Source of the DNA: Streptomyces jumonjinensis
GTDB lineage: Bacteria; Actinomycetota; Actinomycetes; Streptomycetales; Streptomycetaceae
DNA length: 64,000 bases
Reading direction: 5' to 3'
Assembly (NCBI RefSeq): GCF_009600885.1
Contig: NZ_VCLA01000156.1
Coordinates: 133,816-197,815, forward strand
Of this stretch, positions 26,399 through 35,559 are shown one piece after another (positions within the stretch are counted from its first letter, which is position 1; each line of letters begins with the position of its first letter). Position numbers and translations under genes: made by a program. The notes below the pieces were generated by a model, which saw only the letters and a program-made list of their open reading frames with translations, was not told where the DNA came from and did not search any database.

Positions 26399-28822
26399 CT
26401 ACTGGTGCCGCTGTGCGCGCGCACGGGCCTCTCGGAGGAAACGTTGGTGGTTGGCGCGGTACGTGGCGGCCATGCGGCTCTCCAAGCCGCGCCGGGCGTT
26501 GATGGCGTCGACGAAGCCCTGGCAGAAGCCGTTGACCTTGTCCGTTCCGCCGGGGTAGAGCTTGTAGTCGTTCGGGAGAACGGCGCCGCTCAGAGTGATG
26601 AGACCGGCTTGGGCCATCATGATCTTCGTATTGGTGCCGCACAGGGCGTAGTTCGCGGAGTTCTTGCAGGCGGTCGAGTTGCCCCAGCGCTGGATGAAGT
26701 AGTTGTTGAAACGGCGCAGGCCGCCGCCGGTGGCGGCGTAGTGCTCCGTCACCGCCTGGACGATGGTCTTATTGCCCCGGACGGCGCGCGCGATGTGGTA
26801 TCCGTCAGCGTCCTCGATGAAGTCGGTGAAGCTGAAGGAGGAGGTGACGCCGGGAACCGCGAGCTTGGCGTGGCCGAAGTCGAGCGGGTTGGGGTACTCC
26901 GTCTCGGAGTTGCGCCAGTCGGTCCAGAACGTCATGAGGTCGCCGGCCCAGCCGCCGACGTCGCCGCCGTTCGCCTCGCCGAGGCTGCCGGGGTGGTCGA
27001 TGAGAAGGTGAGCATTGGCCGTGGCCATCAGGTGCTCGGCGCCCAGCGAGTACCCGGTGAACGGGTCCTTGAAGAACTTCTCCACCTTCATGCCCTTGGA
27101 ATTGGCGAAGTCCCTGAAACCGGTGTCGAATTCGCCGATCAGCAGGTTCCACCTGTAGTCGCCGTAGTCCTTGTGGCGGATGTACTCCATGACGAGCTCG
27201 CTGCGCCTGGTCCCGGTGGCCCCGTACTCGCCGGCGAGCTGGTACAGCCTGGTGACGTAGGTGATGAAGCTGTCCGCCGGGCCGGCCGGATCGTTGACGG
27301 AGGAGACGCTGGTGTCGATGTTGGAGATGACGTTGCGGTCCAGGTCGAAGGTGTCGGCCCCGTTGGTGACCTTGAATTCCTTGATCTGGTTGAACGCCCA
27401 GTTCTCCGGCAGGGGGAAGCCGAGGTTTCCGGAGAAGCCCCAGGACATGCCGGAGACGAAGGAGGCGCGGGCGGACGTCTTCGCCGTGACGTTGATGCAG
27501 ACGTTGCGGGACCCGTAGACGCCGTGGTTGTACTTCTTGTCCTTGCTGGCGAGGCCGGCCTGGACGCCGTGGAAGTACTTGACGATGCCGTTGGGGCTGC
27601 CGTCGATCTCCTCCTGGGTGGCGTCGTAGTCGACGGCGAAGTAGATCGTGGTTCCGCGGTTGAAGCCGTAGCCGGTGGCCAGCTGGTGGGCGTTGAGAGC
27701 GTGCTGGTAGCCCTGGGTGTAGCTGAAGTCGCTGAGCTGGCGGGCGTTGTCCTGGTAGATCGGGAAGACCCTCAGGCCGGCGTCGAAGATGGTCTGCAGC
27801 TCACCCGGCTTGATCTCCTTGTCGAGGGTGGAGCCGGGCGGGTCGTATATATAGCGGCCGACGACCCGGTATTTGTTGTCGAACAGCCACTTGGCGCGGG
27901 AAGCGGTGATCTCGAACCGGGTGTCGCTGCCGGTCGCGTCACGGTCGGGGTCGCCCATGGAGACCAGGAGCTGAGCCCAGGTCTGATAGTCGCCCCTGCC
28001 GGACTCCGTCAGCTTGCTGAAGGCCTGGAATTTCGTCACCCAGGTTTGGATGGCGCTGTTCCAGGAGTCGGTGACGTTGGTACGCGAGGGATCAGAGCGG
28101 GGGATCGGCTCGTTGAACACGCAGGCCGAGGAGAAGAGCAGCATGAAGATGCCGGATGAGCCGGGGCCGACGGTGTTGGCCTTCAGGCCCGCCTGGGTCG
28201 CCGGGCCGAAGTTGCCGGTCGGGGTCAGGTTCAGCTCGTACTGGATGGCGTACATCAGCGACTTCTGGACGTCGCGGGAGTAGATACCGTCGCAGGGGCC
28301 GATGTTGAACTCGCTGCGGCTCCAGTAGCGGCCGTTGAGCCACTGCTGAATGGAGCGGATCTTCTCGCTTCCGCCCATCACGACGACGTAGGCGTCCATG
28401 TTGAGGATGGCCCTGGCGATCTTGGCGTTGATGACGCCGGCGCCGCCGATGCCCATGTCGCCGCGGATCTTCTCGACGGCTGCGCGGGTGACGCCGGTGA
28501 ACCACCCTTCGCTGCCGGGCTCCACGGCCCAGTAGCCTTTGCACCACAGGCCGAACTCAAGAATGGAGACGATGTTGCGGTTCTGCTCCCAGCCGAACCC
28601 GATGTCGCCGAGGGCTGCGAACTTCGCGTAGGTGGTGGCGCCGAAGGAGGCGACGAGGGGGGTGATGCCCAGTTCGTGCTGGAGGCCCATGATCAGGGAG
28701 TTCATGGTGGACCAGCCGGTGTTGCCGGTCTCGGGGCAGCGTACGTAGCCGGGGACGTTACCGTACGTTAAGTTCACCCATTTCTGGGCTCTGAGAACCT
28801 GCTCATCCGCCACGGATGGCAC
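26399..28822 (-). CDS. DUF1906 (glycoside-hydrolase-like) protein with peptidoglycan-binding repeats
   Basis: An 807-residue protein. Residues ~1-260 hold peptidoglycan-binding-type segments (for example LQHELGITPLVASFGATT and AIQYELNLTPTGNFGPAT). Residues ~320-520 form a DUF1906/Rv2525c-like TIM-barrel domain (VVGRYIYDPP, GLRVFPIYQ, IYFAVDYDA, VYGSRNVC, WAFNQIKEF, FDLDRNV). A C-terminal ~280-residue region of unknown type follows. No signal peptide is visible, so if it reaches the wall it does so by another route or by lysis. The start is GTG at 28822 with a close GGAAG. A TTA codon at 28769-28771 (residue 18), plus one in the next gene, points to bldA control in developing colonies. It is first in the cassette. 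Confidence 0.82.
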   Translation of the reverse strand: MPSVADEQVLRAQKWVNLTYGNVPGYVRCPETGNTGWSTMNSLIMGLQHELGITPLVASFGATTYAKFAALGDIGFGWEQNRNIVSILEFGLWCKGYWAVEPGSEGWFTGVTRAAVEKIRGDMGIGGAGVINAKIARAILNMDAYVVVMGGSEKIRSIQQWLNGRYWSRSEFNIGPCDGIYSRDVQKSLMYAIQYELNLTPTGNFGPATQAGLKANTVGPGSSGIFMLLFSSACVFNEPIPRSDPSRTNVTDSWNSAIQTWVTKFQAFSKLTESGRGDYQTWAQLLVSMGDPDRDATGSDTRFEITASRAKWLFDNKYRVVGRYIYDPPGSTLDKEIKPGELQTIFDAGLRVFPIYQDNARQLSDFSYTQGYQHALNAHQLATGYGFNRGTTIYFAVDYDATQEEIDGSPNGIVKYFHGVQAGLASKDKKYNHGVYGSRNVCINVTAKTSARASFVSGMSWGFSGNLGFPLPENWAFNQIKEFKVTNGADTFDLDRNVISNIDTSVSSVNDPAGPADSFITYVTRLYQLAGEYGATGTRRSELVMEYIRHKDYGDYRWNLLIGEFDTGFRDFANSKGMKVEKFFKDPFTGYSLGAEHLMATANAHLLIDHPGSLGEANGGDVGGWAGDLMTFWTDWRNSETEYPNPLDFGHAKLAVPGVTSSFSFTDFIEDADGYHIARAVRGNKTIVQAVTEHYAATGGGLRRFNNYFIQRWGNSTACKNSANYALCGTNTKIMMAQAGLITLSGAVLPNDYKLYPGGTDKVNGFCQGFVDAINARRGLESRMAATYRANHQRFLREARARAQRHQ

Positions 28823-29555
28823 CTTCCGCTTGTATGAGATGGCACGGCGCCGGAGACGGGTCGACCCGGCGCTGTGACGGGTATCGTACTAAGCGGAACT
28901 CTCTCTTCCTACTATCACATAAGATAATTGACGATGCGTCAGGTGATATGGAGTCGGTCACTCCTCTTGGGTAGCCCGTGCAGCCGGTCCCGCCCGCCGC
29001 TCGGCGGTGTCGTCGCTCAGGGCCGGTCCCGCCGCTTCAGCGCCACGTATGGACTGACGCAGACCATGGCCATCAGGGATCGACCCGCCGTACGGGGTGG
29101 TCGTTCGTCCGCGGACCGCCGAAGGCTCGCGGGCTCGTCACCCGTGCGGAGATGTGGAGGGCGATCGGGCTCGCCCGCCACGCGCCGGACGAGGTGACCC
29201 TCCCGGACCTTCTCTCTGCGAGCGTCCTGCCCGTCGCTGTTCTTCCGGCGGGCATCGTCTGCCCGCTCATGTCGGGTCGAGATCTGCTGACCTCTGCTCC
29301 GGAAGGGTGATCCGCCTCGTGCAGGCTCCACCCTCATCAAACGCATAACGGGCGAAACCTCCGCAATCCAGCGAGGAACATAAAATATAATCACCCATGA
29401 ATTGCGTGAATCGGACACTCTCTGGGTGAGGGGCCCGGCGGGTTCTGCGTACGTTCGAGTGGTCTACGGGAAGCGGGGCCCCCTGGGAGATGACGGCACG
29501 GCGGGCGCGTCGTTACCTTGACCGCCGTATCCCACATCTACGCGAATGGTGATAA
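28823..29555. other. 733-bp gap with a corA relic
   Basis: The left part (28890-28935) is AT-rich and probably holds the promoter of the leftward DUF1906 cassette. A fragment matching the end of corA lies at 29004-29078. Open frames in 29080-29400 lack codon bias. The last 150 bp before the TPR gene are presumably its promoter. Confidence 0.6.
29004..29078 (-). pseudogene. decayed 3' end of a corA-like gene
   Basis: Bases 29017-29078 match 37049-37110, the end of the intact corA gene, at 54 of 62 positions with no gap, including the stop codon. The translated tail MAMVCVSPYVALKRRDRP mirrors MAVVCVSLYVVFKRRDWL. Similarity continues about 13 bp past the stop and ends abruptly on the other side. 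It is a relic of a duplicated or lost corA copy. Confidence 0.75.
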
Positions 29556-30251
29556 GTGCGAAGAATTTGGATGGGAGCCGGAGCGGCACTCACGCTCGCC
29601 GCCGGCGCGGTCGTCTGGGCCGTCATGACGCATTCGAACCCGCCATCGAGCGACGCCGCGTTCGACAACGTGAACAACAACAGACTCAAGACCGACGCCT
29701 TGTTGGAGTCCGGTCTGCTACAGGCCCGCTACCAGGACATCCCCAACGCGAAGGCCACCTTCAAACGCGTCCTGACCCTGGACCCGAAGAACAAACTCGC
29801 CTGGTACAACCTTGGCGTCCTCGCCCAGAACGAGGGCCACCGGGCGGACGCCCACAAGGCATACGACGCGGCCCTGAAGACCGACCCGTCGTATACCTCG
29901 GCGCTCTTCAACAAGGCGCTGCTGCTGAAGACGGACGACCCCGACGGGGCACTCAAGCTCCTGCGGCGGGCCGTCGCCGCCGACCCGAAGGCGGCCACCG
30001 CCTACTTCCACATCGGCGAGACGCTGGCCCGGAAGGGCCGGGACGAGCAGGCGCGGGACGCCTACCGCCAGGCCGTCGAGCTCAACTCCTCCCTGCGCTC
30101 CCAAGTGCCGGAGTCCTACCGGGAGTCGGTCGCCTCCGGCCGCTCGTCCAACGAGAGCACCGAAGCCGACGAGAGCACCGAAGACGCCGCGAACTCCGAA
30201 GCCGACGAGAGCACCGAAGACGCTGTGAACTCCGAGACCCCAGACAGGTAG
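29556..30251 (+). CDS. membrane-anchored TPR protein
   Basis: A 231-residue protein with an N-terminal membrane segment or signal anchor (residues ~5-25, ALTLAAGAVVWAV). It is followed by four or so tetratricopeptide repeats between ~50 and 175 (motifs like AWYNLGVLAQNEG, TSALFNKALLL, AYFHIGETLARKG), which usually bind protein partners. The C-terminal ~40 residues are an acidic repeat of the type ESTEDA. The GTG at 29556 has a weak ribosome site; ATG at 29571 is an alternative. It lies 6 bp before the glycosyltransferase-methyltransferase gene and is surely co-transcribed, so it may assemble or recruit the glycosylation enzyme at the membrane. Confidence 0.82.
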   Translation: MRRIWMGAGAALTLAAGAVVWAVMTHSNPPSSDAAFDNVNNNRLKTDALLESGLLQARYQDIPNAKATFKRVLTLDPKNKLAWYNLGVLAQNEGHRADAHKAYDAALKTDPSYTSALFNKALLLKTDDPDGALKLLRRAVAADPKAATAYFHIGETLARKGRDEQARDAYRQAVELNSSLRSQVPESYRESVASGRSSNESTEADESTEDAANSEADESTEDAVNSETPDR

Positions 30252-30257
30252 CCGCAG

Positions 30258-31532
30258 ATGACGTCGACCACGACACCCAAGTTCTCCATCTTCACCCCCA
30301 GCCACCGGCCGCGATTCCTGGACGAGTGCCTGGCGACGCTTCAGGCCCAGTCCTGCCGGGACTGGGAGTGGATCGTCCTCCTCAACAACGGCGCCCGGTG
30401 GCGGCCCGAGCAACCCGACGAGCGGGTCCGCGTGGAGATCGCCGACGAGATCCGGGGCGTCGGCGCGACCAAGCGCAGGGCCTGCGAACTCGCCTGCGGC
30501 GAGATCCTGGTGGAACTCGACCACGACGACCTGCTGGCCACCGACTGTCTGGCCGAGCTGGGGAAGGCGTTCGACGACAACCCGGACGCCGTCTTCGTCT
30601 ACAGCAACACCGCCCAGATCACCGAGGACGGCGGGCGGGACGACACCCGGTTCAACGAGACGCACGGCTGGCAGTACGAGGAGGTACTCGTCGACGGCCG
30701 GCAGCTGCTGGCCGCCAGGACCATGGCGCCGACGCCGCACAACGTCTCGTACATCTGGTACGCGCCCAACCATGTGCGCGCGTTCCGCAGGGACGCCTAC
30801 ACGAAGGTCGGCGGCTACGATGCCACCCGCTCGGTCCTGGACGACCAGGACCTGATGTGCCGACTGTTCCAGGTGGGCGACTTCCACCACATCGAGCGCT
30901 GCCTCTACCTCCAGCGCATGCACGCGGCGAACACCCAGCGCGACGCGGAGGTCAACGCGCACATCCAGCGGGAGACGGTCGCCCTCTACGACAAGTACGT
31001 CGAGGCCAACGCCCTGGCCTGGAGCCGGCGTCACGGGCTGCTCGCGCTGGACCTCGGCGCGGCCCACCGGAAGCCTCCGGGCTACCTGGGCGTGGACCAG
31101 TACCCGGGGGACGGCGTGGACATCGTGGCGACGCTCCCCGACCGGCTGGACCTGCCGGACGGCTCGGTCGGCCTGATCCGCGCGGTGGACTTCCTGGAGC
31201 ACGTACCCGCGAAGGTGCCGCTGATCAACGAGCTGTACCGGCTGCTGGCGCCCGGCGGAATGCTGCTGACCACGACACCCAGCTCGGACGGGCGCGGGGC
31301 CCACCAGGACCCCACGCACGTCGCGTTCTACAACGAGAACTCCTTCTGGTACTACACAGATGACCAGTACCGGGCGTTCGTCCCCGAGATCGAGGCGCGC
31401 TTCCAGAGCTCCCGTCTGGTGACGTACTTCCCGACGGAGTGGCACTCCTCGAACAACATCTCCTACGTGGTGGCGAACCTCATCGCCATGAAGGAGGGCG
31501 CGACACGCTGCGGCGGACCGTTGCTGGTCTGA
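30258..31532 (+). CDS. fused GT2 glycosyltransferase and SAM-dependent methyltransferase
   Basis: A 424-residue bifunctional protein. Residues ~8-240 are a family 2 glycosyltransferase: FSIFTPSHRP at the nucleotide-binding start, VELDHDDLL (the DxD-type metal motif) near 88, and DDQDLMCRLF near 195. Residues ~260-400 are a class I methyltransferase: LALDLGAA (SAM loop), YLGVDQYPG, RAVDFLEHVP and LLAPGGMLLTTTP. The plausible role is to add a sugar and methylate it or its neighbour. The adjacent dTDP-rhamnose operon suggests rhamnose as donor and an O-methyl-rhamnose product; this is inference. It faces rmlD across a shared hairpin. Confidence 0.87.
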   Translation: MTSTTTPKFSIFTPSHRPRFLDECLATLQAQSCRDWEWIVLLNNGARWRPEQPDERVRVEIADEIRGVGATKRRACELACGEILVELDHDDLLATDCLAELGKAFDDNPDAVFVYSNTAQITEDGGRDDTRFNETHGWQYEEVLVDGRQLLAARTMAPTPHNVSYIWYAPNHVRAFRRDAYTKVGGYDATRSVLDDQDLMCRLFQVGDFHHIERCLYLQRMHAANTQRDAEVNAHIQRETVALYDKYVEANALAWSRRHGLLALDLGAAHRKPPGYLGVDQYPGDGVDIVATLPDRLDLPDGSVGLIRAVDFLEHVPAKVPLINELYRLLAPGGMLLTTTPSSDGRGAHQDPTHVAFYNENSFWYYTDDQYRAFVPEIEARFQSSRLVTYFPTEWHSSNNISYVVANLIAMKEGATRCGGPLLV

Positions 31533-31562
31533 GACAGTGCCCCGGCCCCCGGCTCGTGCCCG

Positions 31563-31592
31563 GGCCCTCACCCTGCCACGAGGGTGAGGGCC
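31563..31592. terminator. bidirectional hairpin between the GT2-MT gene and rmlD
   Basis: Perfect 12-bp arms GGCCCTCACCCT (31563-31574) and complement (31581-31592) with a 6-nt loop. It overlaps the last codons of rmlD and lies 30 bp after the opposing stop. Confidence 0.75.
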
Positions 31593-32503
31593 GCGGCACG
31601 AGCGGCGGCGGCCGGTTCCGCGAACCGGGGGGTCTCCAGGGCCGCCGCCAGCTGGTCCCGCCAGCTCGGCTGGCAGGAGACCCCGGCGCGCGCCCATCCG
31701 GCATGTCCCAGCACCCCGTACGCCGGCCGGACAGCGGGTCTCGGGAACGCGGCCGAGCCGACGGGGCGGAGGCGCTCGGGGTCGAGCCCGCTCAGCCGGT
31801 ACACCTCCCGGGCCAGCCCGTACCAGGTCGTGCGCCCCGCCGCCGTGCCGTGGTAGACGCCCGCCGGGGCCCGTCCGGCCAGCGCGGCACGGCCGAGCAC
31901 GGCCAGTTGCCGGGCGAGCACCGCCGACCAGGTGGGCTGGCCGTACTGGTCCGCGACCACGTCCACGGTCGCTCTCCTGGAAGCGAGTTCGAGCATCGTG
32001 GCCACGAAGTTGTGCCCGTGCGTGCCGTAGAGCCAGGCGGTGCGCACGGTGTAGCCGGTGCGCGGGAGCAGTTCGGCCACCATCCGCTCCCCGAGCAGTT
32101 TGCCCCGGCCGTACGCGTTGAGCGGCCCGGTCGGCGCGTCCTCGGCATACGGCCGGCCGGCGTCGCCGGGGAGGACGTAGTCGGTGGAGACGTGCAGCAG
32201 GACCGCCCCCGTCTCGGCGCAGGCGTGTGCGAGATGCCGTACGCCCGTGCCGTTGACGGCGGTCGCCGCGGCCTCGTCCGCCTCGGCGCCGTCCACATCC
32301 GTCCAGGCGGCGCAGTTGACGACCACGTGGTGTGCGGCGACGGCGGCGCGTACGGCCTCCGGGTCGGTGATGTCGAGCTCGCCGCGGGTCCGCCCCGTCA
32401 CCTCGGCGCCCGGGGCGGCGGTGAGTTCCGCCAGTACGTCCCGGCCGAGTATCCCGCCCGCGCCGGTCACCAGCCACGCCGTGCTCGCGGTCGTTTCCGT
32501 CAT
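31568..32503 (-). CDS. rmlD: dTDP-4-dehydrorhamnose reductase
   Basis: A 311-residue extended short-chain reductase that performs the last step to dTDP-L-rhamnose. Seen: the nucleotide-binding GAGGILGRDV at the start, VVNCAAWTDVDGAE, STDYVLPGD, and the catalytic NAYGRGKLLGE (Tyr-xxx-Lys). The ATG at 32503 overlaps the rmlB stop (ATGA), so translation is coupled. It is the last of four leftward genes in the order rmlA-rmlC-rmlB-rmlD. Confidence 0.95.
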   Translation of the reverse strand: MTETTASTAWLVTGAGGILGRDVLAELTAAPGAEVTGRTRGELDITDPEAVRAAVAAHHVVVNCAAWTDVDGAEADEAAATAVNGTGVRHLAHACAETGAVLLHVSTDYVLPGDAGRPYAEDAPTGPLNAYGRGKLLGERMVAELLPRTGYTVRTAWLYGTHGHNFVATMLELASRRATVDVVADQYGQPTWSAVLARQLAVLGRAALAGRAPAGVYHGTAAGRTTWYGLAREVYRLSGLDPERLRPVGSAAFPRPAVRPAYGVLGHAGWARAGVSCQPSWRDQLAAALETPRFAEPAAAARAAALTLVAG

Positions 32504-33474
32504 GCTCGCTCCGCCCCGGCCTTGAGCGGCTCCCACCAGCGGCGGTTCTCCCGGTACCAGTCGACCGTGTCCGCGAGGCCCTCCGCGAACGGGACTTCCG
32601 GCGCATAACCGAGCTGTTCGCGGATCTTGCTGTCGTCCAGTGAGTAGCGCAGGTCGTGGCCCTTGCGGTCGGCCACCTGGGTGACCTGGTCCCAGCGGGC
32701 GCCGACGGCGTCGAGGAGCAGTCCGGTGAGCTCACGGTTGCTGACCTCGGTCCCGCCGCCGATGTGGTAGACCTCCCCGGGCTTGCCGCCGCGCAGGGCG
32801 AGTTCGATGCCGCGGCAGTGGTCGGAGACATGCAGCCAGTCGCGGATGTGGCGACCGTCGCCGTAGAGGGGGACGGTCCTCCCGTCGATCAGGTGGGTGA
32901 TGAAGAGCGGGATGACCTTCTCGGGGAACTGGTGGGGCCCGTAGTTGTTGGTGCACCGGGTGATCACGACGTCCAGACCGTGGGTGCGGTGGTAGGCGAG
33001 GGCGAGGAGATCGGCCGCGCTCTTGGTGGCGGAGTACGGGGAGTTGGGCGCGAGCCGCCACTCCTCGGTCCATGAGCCCTCGCTGATCGAGCCGTACACC
33101 TCGTCCGTCGACACCTGCACGAACCGGCCCACGCGGTGGCGCAGCGCCGCGTCCAACAGGACCTGGGTGCCGACGACATTGGTGCGGACGAATGGCCCGG
33201 CTCCCTCGATCGACCGGTCCACATGCGACTCGGCCGCGAAGTGCGCGACGGCGTCCTGACCCGCCATCACCTGGTCGACCACATCGGGATCGCAGACGTC
33301 GCCGCGGACGAAACGGTACCCGGGACGGTTCGCGACGGACGCGAGGTTCTCCTCGACCCCGGAGTAGGTGAGTGCGTCGAGGACCGTGACATGTGCCGCC
33401 GGATCGGATCGCAGCCAGCCGCGGACGAATTCCGAACCGATGAACCCGGCCCCGCCGGTCACGAGGAGACGCAT
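32500..33474 (-). CDS. rmlB: dTDP-glucose 4,6-dehydratase
   Basis: A 324-residue NAD-dependent dehydratase converting dTDP-glucose to dTDP-4-keto-6-deoxyglucose. Motifs: GGAGFIGSEFV at the N-terminus, HFAAESHVDRS, STDEVYGS (catalytic Asp-Glu pair), and YSATKSAAD (Tyr-xxx-Lys), then RCTNNYGPHQFPEKVIP. The ATG at 33474 lies inside the end of rmlC (16-bp overlap), so it is read from the same message. Confidence 0.96.
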   Translation of the reverse strand: MRLLVTGGAGFIGSEFVRGWLRSDPAAHVTVLDALTYSGVEENLASVANRPGYRFVRGDVCDPDVVDQVMAGQDAVAHFAAESHVDRSIEGAGPFVRTNVVGTQVLLDAALRHRVGRFVQVSTDEVYGSISEGSWTEEWRLAPNSPYSATKSAADLLALAYHRTHGLDVVITRCTNNYGPHQFPEKVIPLFITHLIDGRTVPLYGDGRHIRDWLHVSDHCRGIELALRGGKPGEVYHIGGGTEVSNRELTGLLLDAVGARWDQVTQVADRKGHDLRYSLDDSKIREQLGYAPEVPFAEGLADTVDWYRENRRWWEPLKAGAERA

Positions 33475-34082
33475 GGTTCTCCCTGAGCTCCGGACCGCAG
33501 CCGTCGCCGGTGAGCGACGCACTCCTCGTAGGTGGGCAACAGGCCCCGCAGCCCGGCTTCCGCCAGCGTGGGCGCCGCGGCGTCCTTGTCGGAGAGTTCC
33601 GGGGTGAGATCGTCGGGCCATGGGATCGCCAACTCCGGATCGAGTGGGTGAATCCCGAACTCCCGCTGCGGCGCATACCCCTCGGAACAGAGGTAGACCA
33701 CGATGGAGCCTTCCTCCAGCGCCATGAAAGCGTGGCCGAGGCCCTCCGAGAGGTACACGGCCCGGTGCTCCCGGTCATCGAGGCGCACCGCCTCCCATGT
33801 GCCGAAGGTCGGGGAGCCGGTGCGGATGTCCACCACCACGTCGAGCACCGCCCCACTGACGCATGTCACATACTTGGCCTGCCCCGGCGGGACCGCGGCG
33901 TAGTGGATTCCCCTCAGGGTGCCGCGCCCGGACCTGGAGCAGTTCGCCTGTTCAAGGCGGAGCGGGTGACCGGTCAGCGCACGGAACCGGTCGGCCTGGT
34001 ACCACTCGTGGAAGCGTCCCCTCCGATCCGTGAACACCCGTGGTCCGTCCACCCAGGCGCCTTCGATACCCAGCGGTCTCAC
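33459..34082 (-). CDS. rmlC: dTDP-4-dehydrorhamnose 3,5-epimerase
   Basis: A 207-residue cupin-fold epimerase that inverts C3 and C5 of the 4-keto intermediate. The family signature is clear: DRRGRFHEWYQ, then GTLRGIHYA with the catalytic His, and YLSEGLGHAFMALEE, CSEGYAPQREFGIHPLDPELAI. The start is GTG at 34082, with GGAA about 10 bp before it. It lies 45 bp after rmlA and overlaps rmlB. Confidence 0.95.
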   Translation of the reverse strand: MRPLGIEGAWVDGPRVFTDRRGRFHEWYQADRFRALTGHPLRLEQANCSRSGRGTLRGIHYAAVPPGQAKYVTCVSGAVLDVVVDIRTGSPTFGTWEAVRLDDREHRAVYLSEGLGHAFMALEEGSIVVYLCSEGYAPQREFGIHPLDPELAIPWPDDLTPELSDKDAAAPTLAEAGLRGLLPTYEECVAHRRRLRSGAQGEPCVSS

Positions 34083-34127
34083 CTGTAGCGTTCCTTCCGT
34101 CTCCGCAGGCTTTCCGTAGGCTTTCCG

Positions 34128-35057
34128 TCAGAGGGTCGCCACGGGCTGTGCCTGCGATCCGCCACCCCGCGGTGATACGACGGCGCACTGGCCGTCTTGG
34201 TCCAACAGGTCCCGCAGGTACTGCCCGTACCCACTCGTGAGGAGCGGACGGGCCAGGGTGCGGAGCTGGTCGTCATCGATCAAGCCGACCCGCCAGGCCG
34301 CTTCCTCCACACAGCCGATCTTGAGGCCCTGGCGCTCCTCGACGACCCGGACGAACTCCGACGCCTGGACCATGGACGCGAAGGTCCCCGTGTCCAGCCA
34401 GGCGGTGCCCCGGTCGAGCCGGGTGACGCGGAGTTCGCCGGCCTCCAGATAGGCGCGGTTGAGGTCGGTGATCTCCAACTCGCCACGTGCGCTGGGCCGC
34501 AGCCCGCGGGCGATCTCCACGACGCGGTTGTCGTAGAAGTACAGTCCGGGCACGGCGTACCGGGACCTCGGGCGGGCGGGCTTCTCCTCGATGGACAACG
34601 CCCTTCCGTGGTCGTCGAACTCGACCACGCCGTAAGCCGAAGGGTTCGCGACCTGGTACGCGAAGACATGGCCGCCGCGCGTCCGGCCCTCCTGCGCCAG
34701 CCGGCCGCTCAGCCCCGAGCCATGGAAGATGTTGTCACCGAGGATCAGCGCGACGGATTCGTCCCCGATGAAATCGGAACCCAGCAGAAACGCCTGGGCG
34801 ATTCCTTCCGGACGCTCCTGCGTCACGTAGTCGATGCACAGACCGAGCTGACCGCCGTCGCCGAGCAGTGAGCGGAACTGCTCCTGGTGTTCGGGGGTCG
34901 TGATGACGAGCACTTCACTCACCCCCGCCAGTACCAGCGTGGAGAGCGGATAGTAGACCATCGGCTTGTCGAACACCGGCAGAAGCTGTTTGGAAACGGA
35001 GCGGGTCAGCGGCCAGAGCCGCGACCCGGTACCGCCGGCCAGCAGAATTCCACGCAT
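34128..35057 (-). CDS. rmlA: glucose-1-phosphate thymidylyltransferase
   Basis: A 309-residue nucleotidyltransferase that makes dTDP-glucose from glucose-1-phosphate and dTTP, the entry to dTDP-L-rhamnose. Visible: [16 protein letters not shown] at the start, [30 protein letters not shown], and [12 protein letters not shown]. The ATG is at 35057. It is the first gene of the rhamnose operon and faces away from the collagen-like gene across a 502-bp spacer, so the two may share a control region. Confidence 0.96.
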   Translation of the reverse strand: MRGILLAGGTGSRLWPLTRSVSKQLLPVFDKPMVYYPLSTLVLAGVSEVLVITTPEHQEQFRSLLGDGGQLGLCIDYVTQERPEGIAQAFLLGSDFIGDESVALILGDNIFHGSGLSGRLAQEGRTRGGHVFAYQVANPSAYGVVEFDDHGRALSIEEKPARPRSRYAVPGLYFYDNRVVEIARGLRPSARGELEITDLNRAYLEAGELRVTRLDRGTAWLDTGTFASMVQASEFVRVVEERQGLKIGCVEEAAWRVGLIDDDQLRTLARPLLTSGYGQYLRDLLDQDGQCAVVSPRGGGSQAQPVATL

Positions 35058-35559
35058 TGGCAGTCAGGGGCGCGATGCCGGTGCAGGCCCGCTTCCCCAT
35101 CCCCCTTTCGATCCGTACGTGCGCTTTCCCGCATACGGCTTACCGGTGATCTTCTTGAGATGGTTGCGCTGCCTTCGGGCAGCGGATTTTGCCACGCGGG
35201 CAGCACAGGCCGCGCCCTTCTGCGGGCCCTTCCCTCCCTCGGGGCGTCATGAGGAGGCGTTACGGCCTCCATATTCCGACACGCAACGGAGTTTGCAGCC
35301 GCTCGATCCTCTGCAACACCGCCACTTCACCGCTTTGCGTCTCTATTCGGGTGATGTTTTCCATCTGTCGCGAGCCGTGTACGCACCTGGCCCCGGTGTT
35401 TGCCAAAAATGACCCGATTCATCATTCCCTATGAACGTCGCACAAATGCTCCGTTAAGGTCAACGGTTGCCCTCATCGGTAGCTGTGCGGGGCCCTCTGG
35501 CTGCCTCTCACCTGGTGGCTACGGCCCGTCTCCGCCATTTCTTCGCGAAAGGAATTCTG
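35058..35559. promoter_or_regulatory. divergent spacer between rmlA and the collagen-like gene
   Basis: A 502-bp stretch, AT-richer from 35270 to 35470. It should hold the promoters of the rhamnose operon and of the collagen-like gene. The collagen-like gene's frame stays open back to 35467 but the upstream codons look unselected. I could not pick reliable promoter boxes or a hairpin. Confidence 0.5.

Noticed and set aside
29097-29348. A rightward 83-codon gene after the corA relic
   Set aside because: No ribosome site, no recognisable motif, and overlapping open frames in several phases with equal quality.
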